From the NCBI GenBank assembly GCA_037355855.1, contig CM074761.1, positions 4,111,346 to 4,175,345 on the forward strand: DNA of 64,000 bases. Reading direction: 5' to 3'. Within the stretch, counting starts at the first letter, position 1; each line of letters starts with the position of its first letter. The position numbers and the translations under genes are program-made. The stretch is from Pseudo-nitzschia pungens (lineage: Eukaryota > Bacillariophyta > Bacillariophyceae > Bacillariales > Bacillariaceae). Positions 52,534 through 63,695 of this stretch are shown one piece after another. The notes under the pieces were generated by a model. The model was not told the DNA's origin and ran no database searches. It was given only the letters and a program-made list of their open reading frames with translations.

Positions 52534-53587
52534 CTTTAATCAGCAAACAGTTATGGGTACCTGATTGCAGCACCTCTGTCTGAGATGTAAGGTGCCCTTA
52601 TTGGAGAGCTTTGACCTTGTTGATTCCGCTAATCGTTTCCAGAGTCAAAAGGGTCTTGGTCAGGGCTAAGACTTCGAGCTTGTATCCTGCGTGATCTTGA
52701 AAGTCATTTTGCATTTTTTTGTCGGTGGTTATTTTTTGGGAGATGATTTCGGGGTCGTACTGCGAGTAACCTTATCCGTAGATGATAGTAAGATCTTATG
52801 AGCTCGAGTACGTGCACTTTTGAGCGAATACTAGTCCTAACCTTACCGTAGTAACCTTCCTGCTGCAGCTTGCACGTCTGGTGTCTGGTGCCATTCTTCC
52901 CTATCAAAATACAGTAGTCCATACGGTACAAGTGTATGAGACGTATGTATGCATTCGTACATGTGTTCCCTTTGATACACACATACTGGGCCCTTCGACT
53001 CGTACGAGTACGTACTCCTAACTCGTTTTTGTTACGAGGAATGAATCAAAATCTCACCCAAATCAGTTGAGCCATCCATCATCAAACGCTTCTTGCCAAA
53101 ACTAAAACTGTTGCTAGAGACAAACTACAAACACATTGGATATGATTTTCTGTATCAGTTTTCCATTTGATTCTAAGTATTTTGCATTAATCTCCGTGAA
53201 ACAATTACGGTAGTATTAAGTGGAGAGAGTAAAGGAATAGAAATATTATCAATATCTATTATTTTCTACCACATGTGGAAAACAAGCACAGCCAAGAAAT
53301 CCCAATATGAGAGAAGGCAAAATGTTCTAGTTTCCTTCATAGTAATTTGTCTGATATGTTCTGCTTTGGATGGATAGGGTGATGCGGGATGAGAATCACA
53401 AAGAATGGTGCATCGTTATTCAATGATTCTTCACTGTCACAGAGACCAATCAGAGTCCCATGCACATCAACCTTGGTGACTTCGCCTTACATTCTTCGAT
53501 GCTAAAACCGATGAAAGAGATGACATTAAATCAAACTTCATTCATAATTGCATTGAACACAGATTTTTGACAGCAAGAACAATCCAC
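52534..53587. other. Gene-free stretch
   Basis: Contains GAGTAACCTTATCCGTAGATG near 52764-52784, CCTAACCTTACCGTAGTAACCTTCC near 52836-52861 and ACGTACTCC. The rest is AT-rich. No gene is seen. Confidence 0.5.
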
Positions 53588-54046
53588 CTAGCGGTATCGG
53601 AATGTGATTCTCCCACGTGTCAAATCATAAGGACTAAGTTCCATCAACACCCTATCTCCTACGAGAATCTTGACAAAGTTCTTTCGAATTTTTCCACTAA
53701 TGGTAGCTAGGACAGGTTCTTGAGTTTCAGGCGCATTTTCGATGGCACATCGAAACATCGCATTAGGTAGACTCTCCAAAACGACACCATCTACTTCGAT
53801 AACATCGTCTTTTGGCTTCTTCACTCTCGTCTTCTTCTTCTTCGATTCGTTTCCCTGAGCTCTCGCTTCTTTCTTTCCAAAGAGAACGGTTTTCGAAACA
53901 GGCGAAGCGATGTTGTAGCGCGAGCTAGACTCGATACCGTGTTGACGAAGAAATGCGTTTGTTGGACCGTTTGTCGTGAAACCTTGAACCAGAGAAGTTC
54001 CAAGAATGGCAAAGAGTACAACGATAATGTTTGATAGCTTGAACAT
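53588..54046 (-). CDS. infA: Plastid translation initiation factor IF-1
   Basis: IF-1 binds the A site of the small ribosomal subunit during initiation. The protein has 152 residues. Residues 1-22 are a signal peptide ([15 protein letters not shown]) and the next residues are GFTTNGP, the Phe-containing plastid import signal. A basic [11 protein letters not shown] linker (about 68-79) leads into the S1-type OB fold: [21 protein letters not shown], then [41 protein letters not shown] in two parts. The GDRV-x-x-E-x-x-P-Y-D-L-T-x-G-R-I core is the family signature. In most plastid genomes infA is lost or moved to the nucleus; here it is nuclear. Confidence 0.93.
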   Translation of the reverse strand: MFKLSNIIVVLFAILGTSLVQGFTTNGPTNAFLRQHGIESSSRYNIASPVSKTVLFGKKEARAQGNESKKKKTRVKKPKDDVIEVDGVVLESLPNAMFRCAIENAPETQEPVLATISGKIRKNFVKILVGDRVLMELSPYDLTRGRITFRYR

Positions 54047-55120
54047 GTTCTTTTCCCTCTTTCTTTTCAGTTCGATGATCGTCTTGTTTTCTGTTCCTTT
54101 TCACAACTGCTAAACTCTATGATTCCATGAGAGGTGGTTGCTTGTTTCGTGTGCGTAGATGTAACGATTATTGTGATCATCGATGATGCTTCCTCGTGTT
54201 GCTGTGTTACGTCAACTGACTGACGAACTGACGAGACATCATTCGCGCGTCTCCTACCGTATTGTATCGCGCATACGTACGTAGGTAAGTTACGATAAAC
54301 TAAAGGAATAGGACAATATGCACCCTGTACGTACATACCGTTATTCAGGTCCAAAACCCCTGATCTGAAGGTGTAAGGCGGGTTATTTGACTCAAACGGT
54401 GCTCTTCTGGTATCTTTGGTCGTGACAACTGGGATGCTGAAGGACAACAAGCTGATTTTTCCTTTCAGAATTAATAACCAGGGGTCAGGAGCATTACACA
54501 TTGGCAAAAATTTCTGTCCACAAACAACCAGTTGTGGAGAAAGAATGAAAGAATGAAAGGGGAAGGTAGTACTCTAGTAGCCATGAAAAGAAAGAAATCG
54601 CAAAACTCATGATGACAGTCTCCTTACAGGACATGTGTTATCATTCCAAAACATGAACAGAACTGTTCCAACAATGAGTCCAAAGTAGGAGCATAGGCTA
54701 TAATAGAGTTACGGGGCAACTGTTTGCAGAGTTTGCAAAGAATATGTGTCCAAAAACCAAAAGAAATACTACGATTGTGCACGAATACCGGATCAGATTC
54801 CGCAAGATTGATCATATTTACTATGCTAAGAAAGACAGATATCACTCCTCTCTCTTCTTTAAGACTTATTAGGTTGATTCTATGGCACTTTCAAATCATT
54901 TTTAGCAACTTCATCAGCTTCATGGATACCGGTTCCGACGTTCATCATACGATATGCACTAACCGAGACCTCCATAACGTCTGAAATTAGTTCGTCCTAC
55001 ATGTGTAGAAACGCATTCATGTCGCAGACTGACACTAAACACCCGGAATGCTTCAATGCAACCGAAATAATCTTTTCATCAGAAATGACTTGGGTTTAAA
55101 AGAAATTTTTGACGAAGTGT
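54047..55120. other. Gene-free stretch
   Basis: A minus-strand open frame at 54067-54507 contains TACGTACGTAGGTAAGTTAC-type words (54275-54300) and reads as noncoding. Nothing else is recognised between 54510 and 55120. Confidence 0.5.
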
Positions 55121-57451
55121 TCATGAAAATAACCCACGGATAAACCACCAAATGAGGGGGCAAACGACCATAAGATTTCGATAGTCTGCCAAGAATCGTA
55201 GGTTGACTCGACGAGGTAAAGACGCGAATATGTCACTTCCAAAACCGATGTCATCATCTGCATAGTCTAGGCCCAGACTAGAATTCAAGATACTTGAAAG
55301 TTTTACCATCTGATGCACCAAGAAAGCAATTTCGTGGCTCTGTACTTTAGCAGTCATTGGGTCTCCCATGAAGGCAATGTCTTCAGGATTGCATTTCACA
55401 ATACCGCCAATGACCTTATTCCGATCTGGAGTATCATCTCCGAGTTCTTGTGAGATGCTCTTGTTGTACTTTTTGTATTTAGGCCCTACTTCAAAATCTT
55501 TGTCAAAGTCTACAATGATCTTGGCTTTGTTCACCAACATCTGAAGCTCCTTCTCCTCCCCCAAGTAGGCACCTGATCCAAATACCGAAGCGAATGTACG
55601 GCTGAAAAAGTCTAAATCTTCCACTTTTTTGTTGTGTTGAAGAGAAATTTCTTCTAACAGGTTTTTCATATCGTCTTGGCACGAGGATAAAGACAATGGC
55701 ACCGACGGCGGTGCAAAAGCACCCAGATTTTTCTCATGATTTTTTACCATTACCGAAAATTTCGTGCTAGAAACAATCCCAGCTTGCCTTTCTTTCAACA
55801 ATCGGTTTATGACTGAAACGACTTCAGGAGTATAGACTCTGAGAACCTTTTGGACTGTCGTCATGCTTCTTTGATAAAGCATCGGAGAGAAGTCTAACTC
55901 TCGGGCTCGACGCAAAAATATAGCAAGAGGGACTGTGTAAAAATGGAGATTAGAAGCAATATATCCCTCCCAGTTCGGCTTGTACTTGCTGCGTTGATTA
56001 GCCCTCGGATATATTATTTGTTTCGAACGAGAAGCAGAAGCATTCTGAGATCGCGACATGCTATCAATCATACGTCTCGTCGGGTACTCTGTGTTCCATG
56101 GTTCCAGCCAAACCAACCAGTCGTTGAATGCGGAATAAAATACGTTCGAATTGTTGTGTAGGGAAGCATACCGAAAGACGTTCCGGATATGGTTGTAAAA
56201 CGGTTGCTGCAAAATAGCCATGATTGGACTCATGCACAATATATCTGGTTCTGAACCTTTGTATCCTTGAGATACGTCGGTTACTAGATCAGTGATCGCA
56301 CCATCTGAGGCAACACGATTGACTACCTTGTGAATGCAACGGATGATTTGACTCGGTAGCGGCTTGAAGTTGGTAAAGACAAGATCGAACGATGAGTTCA
56401 AGTCCAAAGATATGGGACCGCGACGATCTTCGAGTGTTTTTATTGCTTGATCGGTAGGGGCTGGTTGATTTTGTCCTTCAAACCACAATGCGATGATTGT
56501 TCGCACAAAGATTTCAGACGGTCGATTAGGATTGATAAATCCGTTGAATGCCCCTTGTGGAATTCTGGTCGGAATGTAATACTTTACATATTCTTGAAAA
56601 AGTTCAAAATACACAGCTTCTCCGTAAACTTCATGCCGAGAAGAGTATGAGGTACTCTTAACCTCTGGGGCTGCCAATGGGTATCGGATAAACATTACGA
56701 GATAATATTCGAGCATGCTTAGCAAGACGTCCGGATTTGCATCATTGTTCTTCTTGGTTGGAGATTGCATCATTCCTGGAACCGGAGCCTTGGGTGTTGG
56801 TGAGTAAGGATTCAATTGCAAAGGACGTCTTTGATCTTTTTTTTGTACCTTGCTTTGCTGATGGAGCAGTAGCTGTTTTTGATCCAAAATTTTCACTCTA
56901 AATAGCGATCCCATCAGACGACTCGAGTTCTCACTAGGTCGACGGACATTCGGCGCAGTCCCTACAAGCGCAATTTGAACCAATGCAAGCCATTCCTCCT
57001 GCATATGTCTTGGTAGTCCCATGAACGGAAATTGGTACCGTACATTTGGACGATGCTCTGCTTCCTTCGCAAATGCTTCAATCAATGTCAACGGCCCTTT
57101 GTCTTTCGAAGAAGCACTCTTCGTAGCCAACCCCAAGAGCTTTACGACTGGATCCGATTGAATTGATGTGCTTTGAGTGTATTTTCTCGGACCACCGCCC
57201 AATGAACTTTGTGCTAACACACGCGGACGATCCCACTTTATATGCCGTGATAACCAACCCCCACTTAGGTGCTTTTGATCCTTGGCAGACATTTCCCCAA
57301 AAACGCGCTTGCAGAGTAGTGAAAAGAGCTGGAAAAACCGAGCTTCTGCAGATGCACCGCCCGCAGCCAGCTCCACGTTTACGTAATTCATTAGCATCTG
57401 TGCCACTTCCGCAGGGGGATGGTTCGGTGAACTCAGGGTCTCCTCCAACAT
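55121..57451 (-). CDS. SMPD4-like (neutral sphingomyelinase 3 family) membrane protein
   Basis: 776 residues, single exon. Named for human SMPD4, a nuclear-envelope/ER protein linked to sphingomyelin turnover and the nuclear pore. Shared blocks: ELFQEYVKYYIPTRIP with IFVRTIIALWFE (middle), FYSAFNDWLVWLEPWN (about 465), WEGYIASNLHFYTVPLAIFLRRA (about 510-530, like the human VQDNLL-x-YTKLFV-x-FL block), and a C-terminal anchor preceded by RFLADYRNLMVV (about 755-776), like the last membrane span of SMPD4. The human protein is of similar length. I place it by layout and these blocks, not by a search. Whether it cleaves sphingomyelin is not established for the family in algae. Confidence 0.7.
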   Translation of the reverse strand: MLEETLSSPNHPPAEVAQMLMNYVNVELAAGGASAEARFFQLFSLLCKRVFGEMSAKDQKHLSGGWLSRHIKWDRPRVLAQSSLGGGPRKYTQSTSIQSDPVVKLLGLATKSASSKDKGPLTLIEAFAKEAEHRPNVRYQFPFMGLPRHMQEEWLALVQIALVGTAPNVRRPSENSSRLMGSLFRVKILDQKQLLLHQQSKVQKKDQRRPLQLNPYSPTPKAPVPGMMQSPTKKNNDANPDVLLSMLEYYLVMFIRYPLAAPEVKSTSYSSRHEVYGEAVYFELFQEYVKYYIPTRIPQGAFNGFINPNRPSEIFVRTIIALWFEGQNQPAPTDQAIKTLEDRRGPISLDLNSSFDLVFTNFKPLPSQIIRCIHKVVNRVASDGAITDLVTDVSQGYKGSEPDILCMSPIMAILQQPFYNHIRNVFRYASLHNNSNVFYSAFNDWLVWLEPWNTEYPTRRMIDSMSRSQNASASRSKQIIYPRANQRSKYKPNWEGYIASNLHFYTVPLAIFLRRARELDFSPMLYQRSMTTVQKVLRVYTPEVVSVINRLLKERQAGIVSSTKFSVMVKNHEKNLGAFAPPSVPLSLSSCQDDMKNLLEEISLQHNKKVEDLDFFSRTFASVFGSGAYLGEEKELQMLVNKAKIIVDFDKDFEVGPKYKKYNKSISQELGDDTPDRNKVIGGIVKCNPEDIAFMGDPMTAKVQSHEIAFLVHQMVKLSSILNSSLGLDYADDDIGFGSDIFASLPRRVNLRFLADYRNLMVVCPLIWWFIRGLFS

Positions 57452-58497
57452 TCTTCGTATTTTCGATGGCGACGCAGGTCGACGGAAAAAGCAGAATTAA
57501 GTTTTATTATTTGAACCTTGGTGGATTTTAGTGGGATCCAAACACAATCAATTGCAGACACTAGGATATCCTTTGCTCTAATCTTCGTCAAAGGAGATCA
57601 ATAGTTCAGGAAGATGTAAATCGGCGAGAATCTCTTGACGAGATTGGTCCTCTTCCACGAGATCTTCGCTGTCGTCCTTTGTAGCGTAAAGTAGCTATGA
57701 GCTGACAGAGGAAATGTGTCGTTCACGATCGATGAACTCGCTTGAGCACGGTTCGATCTGGTAGAACGCTCCTTGTATACAATACTGAGGTATCTCGCAC
57801 AAGTCGAAAGATTAGCTTTTTCTTGCGGATTGCGATCTATTATTTCCCGTGATACCAATGGCTGATGGGAATAATTGACTGTTGACTAATGGCCAGGGCC
57901 CAGTTTTGAAAAAATTCAAAAGAAGTACGGTAATCTTACCGTAATTACCTTACAGTAAACCTTAATCTTACAATTTGAGAGATGAAATGAAAAAAAATGA
58001 TGGGATTTAGGAACTGATTTTCCAAATAGCACCAAAAACAATCTGAGACCCCCCAAAAGATGAAGTCGCACGGAGATGGCTTACAACCTTGCACCCGGTA
58101 ACTTACTTAAGGTTTCCCCATGATGTTGTTCAGAACAACACCACAAATCTTAACTTCAAGCAAAAAACAATAGCGGAGGAGTCTCACAGGTCATGCACAA
58201 TTCCTATCTATCCAGTAACCTTGTCAACAACAAGGACTTCATGCATGTTATTTGAATCGCAACAAGTCTCTTTATCCAAATCGTTGTCTAAGGTAGGCAA
58301 TTGAATGTGATGGCAGGTACGGTATAACACGATTCGCAACAATAGCCAATAGTATGTACATGCTATGCAACATGCAGATTTTTGTCTTCATCAAGCACTT
58401 AGAGGAACAGGTTTTAGGATTACAGAGTCGCCTTCTGGGCTATGAATGCAATGGATTTGTTATTATGTACGTGTAGAAGAAATCTCGATCTCAACAA
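57452..58497. other. Gene-free stretch between co-directional genes
   Basis: AAGTACGGTAATCTTACCGTAATTACC lies near 57924-57951 and AGTAAACCTTAATC near 57953-57967. Short open frames (57598-57858, 58089-58304) are unrecognised. Confidence 0.5.
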
Positions 58498-60859
58498 TCA
58501 AAATAGAAGGAAAATAGTAACTGTACCAAGAGCAGCCACTGATGACATTAAGCACGGAGGAGTGGAAGGAGATGATGAACCTCCATAGAGGAGGTTTGGA
58601 TCTACTTCGCTTGTTGATCCAAGTTCTTTCGGATTTATTCCCATTGCATGTGCCGCAGATCCTATCGCATTTGCTACTTGTTGGGATCCTCCTCGAACTG
58701 GTTTGATTCCAGAATGAGTTATCATATTTTCTTCCAAAATCAGAGCCGATGGTGGGTCGTATAGCTGCACGATTGGAATGATTGCCAACGAAAAAATTTC
58801 GCCCAGAGCTAGATTAACGCTTGGAGAATCAGCGGGGAGTCCATCATTCAGAATTGCATACTTCAGAACACTCTGCAAAAGAGGAATTAAAGTAGTCGTC
58901 TTGATACTCTCCGCTGTCTTTTCAAGCATATCGCATTCCAATGCATCGACTTCACCCCTTCCTGCATACAACAAGTCCTCCAAGTCTGAGTTGACCTTGG
59001 CATATCCTCGAGAGTTCACCGTTTGAAACTGATACCCGCGTCGAGAACCTAGGCCCCAAATCATTTGACCATCGAGTATATTTGAGGATCCCCCTTCTTC
59101 CATCCCCTCTAGAGAACCTATTGTCAAAGCAGCAACTTCATCCCAAGGATGGGTCAATTTGTATTCTCCATCACGGTCAGTATTTCTACAATTATTGACA
59201 GCATCGTTGACTTGGCCGATTAAGTGAAGGTACAATACAAGGAATGAACTCGCTTCTGTAATTACCGCAGATCGCTGTTCTACAGACTTGTTGCTATCCC
59301 ATTTACCGACACCTTCGAGAGTGTTTTGAATCAGGACGTCGGCATACTTAGGGTCGTTGTGATAAGAAATGAAAGCTGAATAATAAGGTTCTGCATTTCG
59401 GCGTGAGGTCGAGGTTGCAAAGTCCGACAACGAATAAAAGTTGTAAGGATCATTGTCACTGTCACGTTCACGGGGAGAATTTCGTCCGTACTTGTACCAA
59501 AGTTTCGCGAATCCAAAGGACCCCAAGGATGTCAAGATCCGAATCTGTAAAACATCCAAATCGACCCGAGCGATCTGCAGTACGGTGCGTGTCATAAAAA
59601 CGACAAGATACGTGAAAAGGGATTCCGAAAGTCAGAGGTTGATCATTTTATGAGACGGGACAGAATGCAACAAAATATCGTACCTGCTGAACACCACTAC
59701 TTGGTTCATATAATGCCAGAGGAGTCTTTTCGCGAGCTGCCAAACATTCCGGCATTTTGAAATCAGCGTACTCCTTCGCAACCTTTCCAATGTCACTGCA
59801 AGAAATTCCAAAACAGGAATAGATCTCTTGAAGGTCTTGAAGTATCACGTTTGTTCTCTGAAAATTTTGCTGCCCTTCCAAAAGCTCTTCTTTCAAACGA
59901 TCATACACGCTTGGGCGGCACTGTGATACTTGCGGCACGATAGCGGTTGCATACAATTCCGTTGACATCGCATCTTTCTCCAATATTGAGATGATTAACA
60001 TTTGCATTAGCGGGATATACATTTGGGTGTTGATCCTGTTGACCACTGACCAAAGTTGTTTCGGTGAATCGGGGTTGAATTTGGTACAGGCGCCCGACAT
60101 ACTCAGGGCACTCGCACCTTCATGATACAGCAATTTCAATTTTTTGTTGACAGGGGATTCTGCGAGGGCTCTATCTTCAGACGAAGAGCCATTGCCATCT
60201 TCCGTAGCGACGAACAATCGATCCGCTTTTTCTGCCAAGGCGTACAAGCTATAGCCTCCGCTTGACCCATGTGTTTGCCATGATCCTATCCACAGTGCTA
60301 TGAATTCATCGAAGCCTCCACCGGCAACATTGAATTGGGAAGGATTATCTGCTTCTGTCTTTTTCTGACACATGCTCATACCTTTGTACAGAAGGTTCCC
60401 CGCGTACATCCACACATTAAGAACCATAGCTGCAGTCGCCGCTGTCGACCTTCCGTTCTGGATAACACTGCGAACATAGCTATCGGCGTATGCAGCGTTC
60501 CCCGAGAGCTCACCTAGATCTGCTGATCGTCCACCTAAGCCGTACAATTGGAACAGAAACAGAGGAGTGGCTTGTGCGATGGATTCATTTGCCAACTCTG
60601 TACTGAGCGTTGCCAACTTAAGTTCCGAATTCTTCCCATCTGCATAGATTTTCAATGCAGCATTGTTGTTCCCCCCAGAAATAGATTGTTCGATATCTCG
60701 AATATCTAGACTTAAATCGGCAAAGGGCTCAACGTCAGTACGGGTTATAATTCCACCACCGAGATCCGTTCCATCTGTTTCTTCGCTTGAAACTCTACAA
60801 AAGATAAGAGCTGTCAAGAGCGTTCCGAGAAGATTGAACTTGATCATTGTTGCAATCAT
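58498..60859 (-). CDS. Probable GPI-anchored secreted protein of two related halves
   Basis: Inferred exons are 60859 (or 60847 or 60940)-59684 and 59574-58498, GTACG...CTGCAG, phase 0 (about 750 residues). The start context MIATMIKFNLLGTLLTALIFC is a signal peptide. The two halves share layout: NAAYADSYVRSVIQNG and FDEFIALWIGSWQTHG in the first, PKYADVLIQNTLEG and WDEVAALTIGSLEG in the second. This suggests an internal duplication. The C-terminus is a Ser/Pro-rich patch (GGSSSPSTPPC) followed by about 14 hydrophobic residues to the stop, as in a GPI signal. There are several Cys. I do not know the family; the layout suggests a surface-anchored diatom protein. Confidence 0.75.
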
Positions 60860-62799
60860 AAAATGCGTGATTCCGTGTTTTCCATCTGAGTTTAAAATGA
60901 CTTCGAACAGAGGTTTCATCACTTCATGCCTTGATGACATACACCGGAACGTGATCGCGTTCCTTGTCGACGAAATTCACCATGAACTGCAATCACTCGA
61001 ATACGTGAACATACGAGTACAGGTAAGGTCACTTGCACCCACCGCATGATGTCCCATCTCTAAAGGTGGCTTTAAATAACACGGAGTAAAAACAATAACC
61101 GCCGGTAAAGAGAACCTTCTTGACAATTTTCTTTGTATGACTCACAAGTCTTGCTTTGGCGAATGTAGTGCGATTTTCAGGAAAGACATCAAAAAATAAT
61201 ACCGGTTGGAAAGCTTATGATGGAAAATAATATGGCTCGATAAGATTCGCACTGCTGCTAGGTCCTAATGGCAGCAGACCCAACAGTAAAGAGGTGAATG
61301 TCCTATACAAGGTAAGTTACAATGTGAAGACCTCACCAGTGTTCTCCAAGATGAGAAGTGTTATGATGTTTGCAATTACTTCATACTGAGTCCTAGAGTA
61401 GTACTAGTATCCCCCCAACAATTCAAGGATTTTCACTCCTTACATTGATCAAAATCAGGCTCTGGAAAACCACATTGTATTAGGCCACATTATAGGTTGG
61501 GAGAATTTCTTTTTACCACCAATATACTGTATACAATCACGAGGAGCAGGTCATAGTAAGCGGTCACCAAAACATCAAGAGCAACCTAATGCCCCCTTCA
61601 AACATCCATAAAACCTCTACTACGGTACCTATCATTGTTGAGGCCCATCTCTTTCTGTAACCTGACTCGTCCACAGTGCTTTCAAAGCCAGTAGAATTAC
61701 ATTCTTGATCCAAACCTGATAGTGGTTTGTTCAAACAAGGAACTCAACACAAACGGATATGTAGTGGATGTAATTAAAATCAAGGTGACTTGGAAAGGCT
61801 TCAGATGCGTGACCTTCAGCAAAGCAGTGTTCGCCATGAATACTAGTCAGGGCCAGCTCCATTTTCAACTTAAGCGCAAATAATAATCATTTCAAGTTTG
61901 GTTGAAGAGAGGTTCGCGGATCGAATGCTTGATCGAAACGTTACATAAAGTTACTTTTTCCTTACGGAAAATAAGATTACCGAATGCTTGAGAATAGTAT
62001 CGGATGAATAATAATTAGAAGTGAATTAATTATGCGGTCTTACTCGTACGAAAACGTTATTTAGGTCCTAATACTAATTCAATGTACCAACCAAACTCCT
62101 TAATCATAAATCAAGGAAACTTCGGATGAAAAATCCTTCGTAAACGAATCATCCTTTTTTTAAAAAAAAGTATGTTACTCTTTTAAGCCTCCGGCAAATT
62201 TTGGAATCAACAGGGCACCATTTACATGGCAATCAAACCCGTAAGGTAGACCATACCATACTACTTCGTACATCATGCGGTACCTACCAGTAAGGTCTTC
62301 CCGAATACGAAGTATGTTACAAAATCAACGTTTGTACAGAATTCCCGTTATTTCAAAATACGTAAGATCTTAACAAAAAAAATGATGATGCTTTCTGAGC
62401 GATCATCGCAGTAAAAATCTTTAACGGCCCCCAAACCTGCGTGGTTGAAGACGAAGGAGTTTGTACTCGTAAGGCTTACGAGTACTGGTTGTCGACTCTC
62501 TCTGTGATGCATGCACAGCTCTATTTTGTTCTGGTATCTGGGAATCAATCGGCCACGCACCGACGACAACAATTGATTGACCAAGCACACAATCATTCAT
62601 CAATCAAGATAGGAAGTGAATTGTTGAAAGAGAATTTACTTGAATTGTCCCTACGTAATCGGTTGCAATTCTTCACCCTTCAAAACGGAACCCGCAGCTT
62701 CTTTGCTTCAAACTACCTTACATCATCTAACCATCCTTACCGATCAATATCGCGGCGACGTTGAAATCCAAGTGAATATAAAGTACCTGATTACGAAAA
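60860..62799. other. 1.9-kb gene-free stretch
   Basis: AT-rich with no recognised gene. ACCATACTACTTCGTACATC and ACCTACCAGTAAGGTC lie near 62255-62298. A short open frame at 62441-62764 ends just before the next gene and has no recognisable content. Confidence 0.5.
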
Positions 62800-63306
62800 A
62801 TGAGTGTATCTGACCATCTTCTGAGAAAACAGAAGACCCACGAAAAGCTATACGATGTTGAATCGATGTTGGAAATCAAAGGAAGCGAGGCAACTGGATA
62901 TGTGATTTTACTGGGAAGTCCGCCATCCAAAAAGGACGCATCCAAAACGAAAGAAGCGCCCGACCTTACCCTGGCCTTTGGTGCAGTGACATCGGGAAAT
63001 GTTGTCGATGCCTGTTTTGGTGTCGCGAATCCCATACTCAAAGAAGATACACCCGCGCGTCGCAGTGCCCGAGAAGCTAAGAGTTTGCTTGAGGAGTGCG
63101 ATACAAGCGATGCCTTTCGTGAAATAGCCGTGAAAGCCTATTGTGAGGCGTTCAAGGTGGTTATCCGCCATCAGGAAGAAATGGATAAATTGAACTGCAT
63201 TACCAGATGCTTTCGTTCGACCGCAATTCGAAATCAAACCATGGATGACATTCGCAAAACCTTCGATCCTCTCGTCATCGCCGTGCAAGAGTCCGATGCG
63301 CTTTAG
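62800..63306 (+). CDS. Small unrecognised protein
   Basis: 168 residues, single exon. The N-terminus is charged (MSVSDHLLRKQKTHEKLYDV). A beta-like part (GYVILLGSPP, LTLAFGAVTSGNVVDACFGV) is followed by helices (ARRSAREAKSLLEECD, DAFREIAVKAYCEAFKVVI, MDDIRKTFDPLVIAV). It has four Cys and no membrane span or signal. The pattern is that of a compact cytosolic protein. I name no family. The start is the first Met in a long frame and is plausible. Confidence 0.65.
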   Translation: MSVSDHLLRKQKTHEKLYDVESMLEIKGSEATGYVILLGSPPSKKDASKTKEAPDLTLAFGAVTSGNVVDACFGVANPILKEDTPARRSAREAKSLLEECDTSDAFREIAVKAYCEAFKVVIRHQEEMDKLNCITRCFRSTAIRNQTMDDIRKTFDPLVIAVQESDAL

Positions 63307-63695
63307 AGATGTAGGGTGAGGCCTGCCACGTTTCGTTTTTTTTTCACACCCTGTTCCGACCATCAGTCTCGGATCGTGGGTTCCGGAGTTCACGGTGAGG
63401 GGCAACATTGCAACTCTGCAACCGAAGAACAAGATACTACTAATTATCATTATTATTATTATTATTTTTTGTTGTGCCAATCGTGTGACACAATACTCGT
63501 ACAATGTTTGTGTCAATCGTGGGACACATCCGAAAGACAATTGGTAGGAACCAACCAATCTTTCATCAACTCAATATCTACAAAACTGTGAATACGTTAT
63601 CAAAAATTTATAGCAAACTGCAATCTCCTCTATAACCATTAAGCGCGAGAAGGATGCACTCTAGTTTTGCATCGATTCAAATCTTCGGTTTCATC
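63307..63695. other. Convergent spacer with an (ATT)n run
   Basis: A TTATTATTATTATTATT run near 63445-63468. Otherwise nothing. Confidence 0.6.

Noticed and set aside
54067..54507. A 146-residue minus-strand frame upstream of IF-1
   Set aside because: It is built partly from GTACGTAC-type intergenic words and has no domain.
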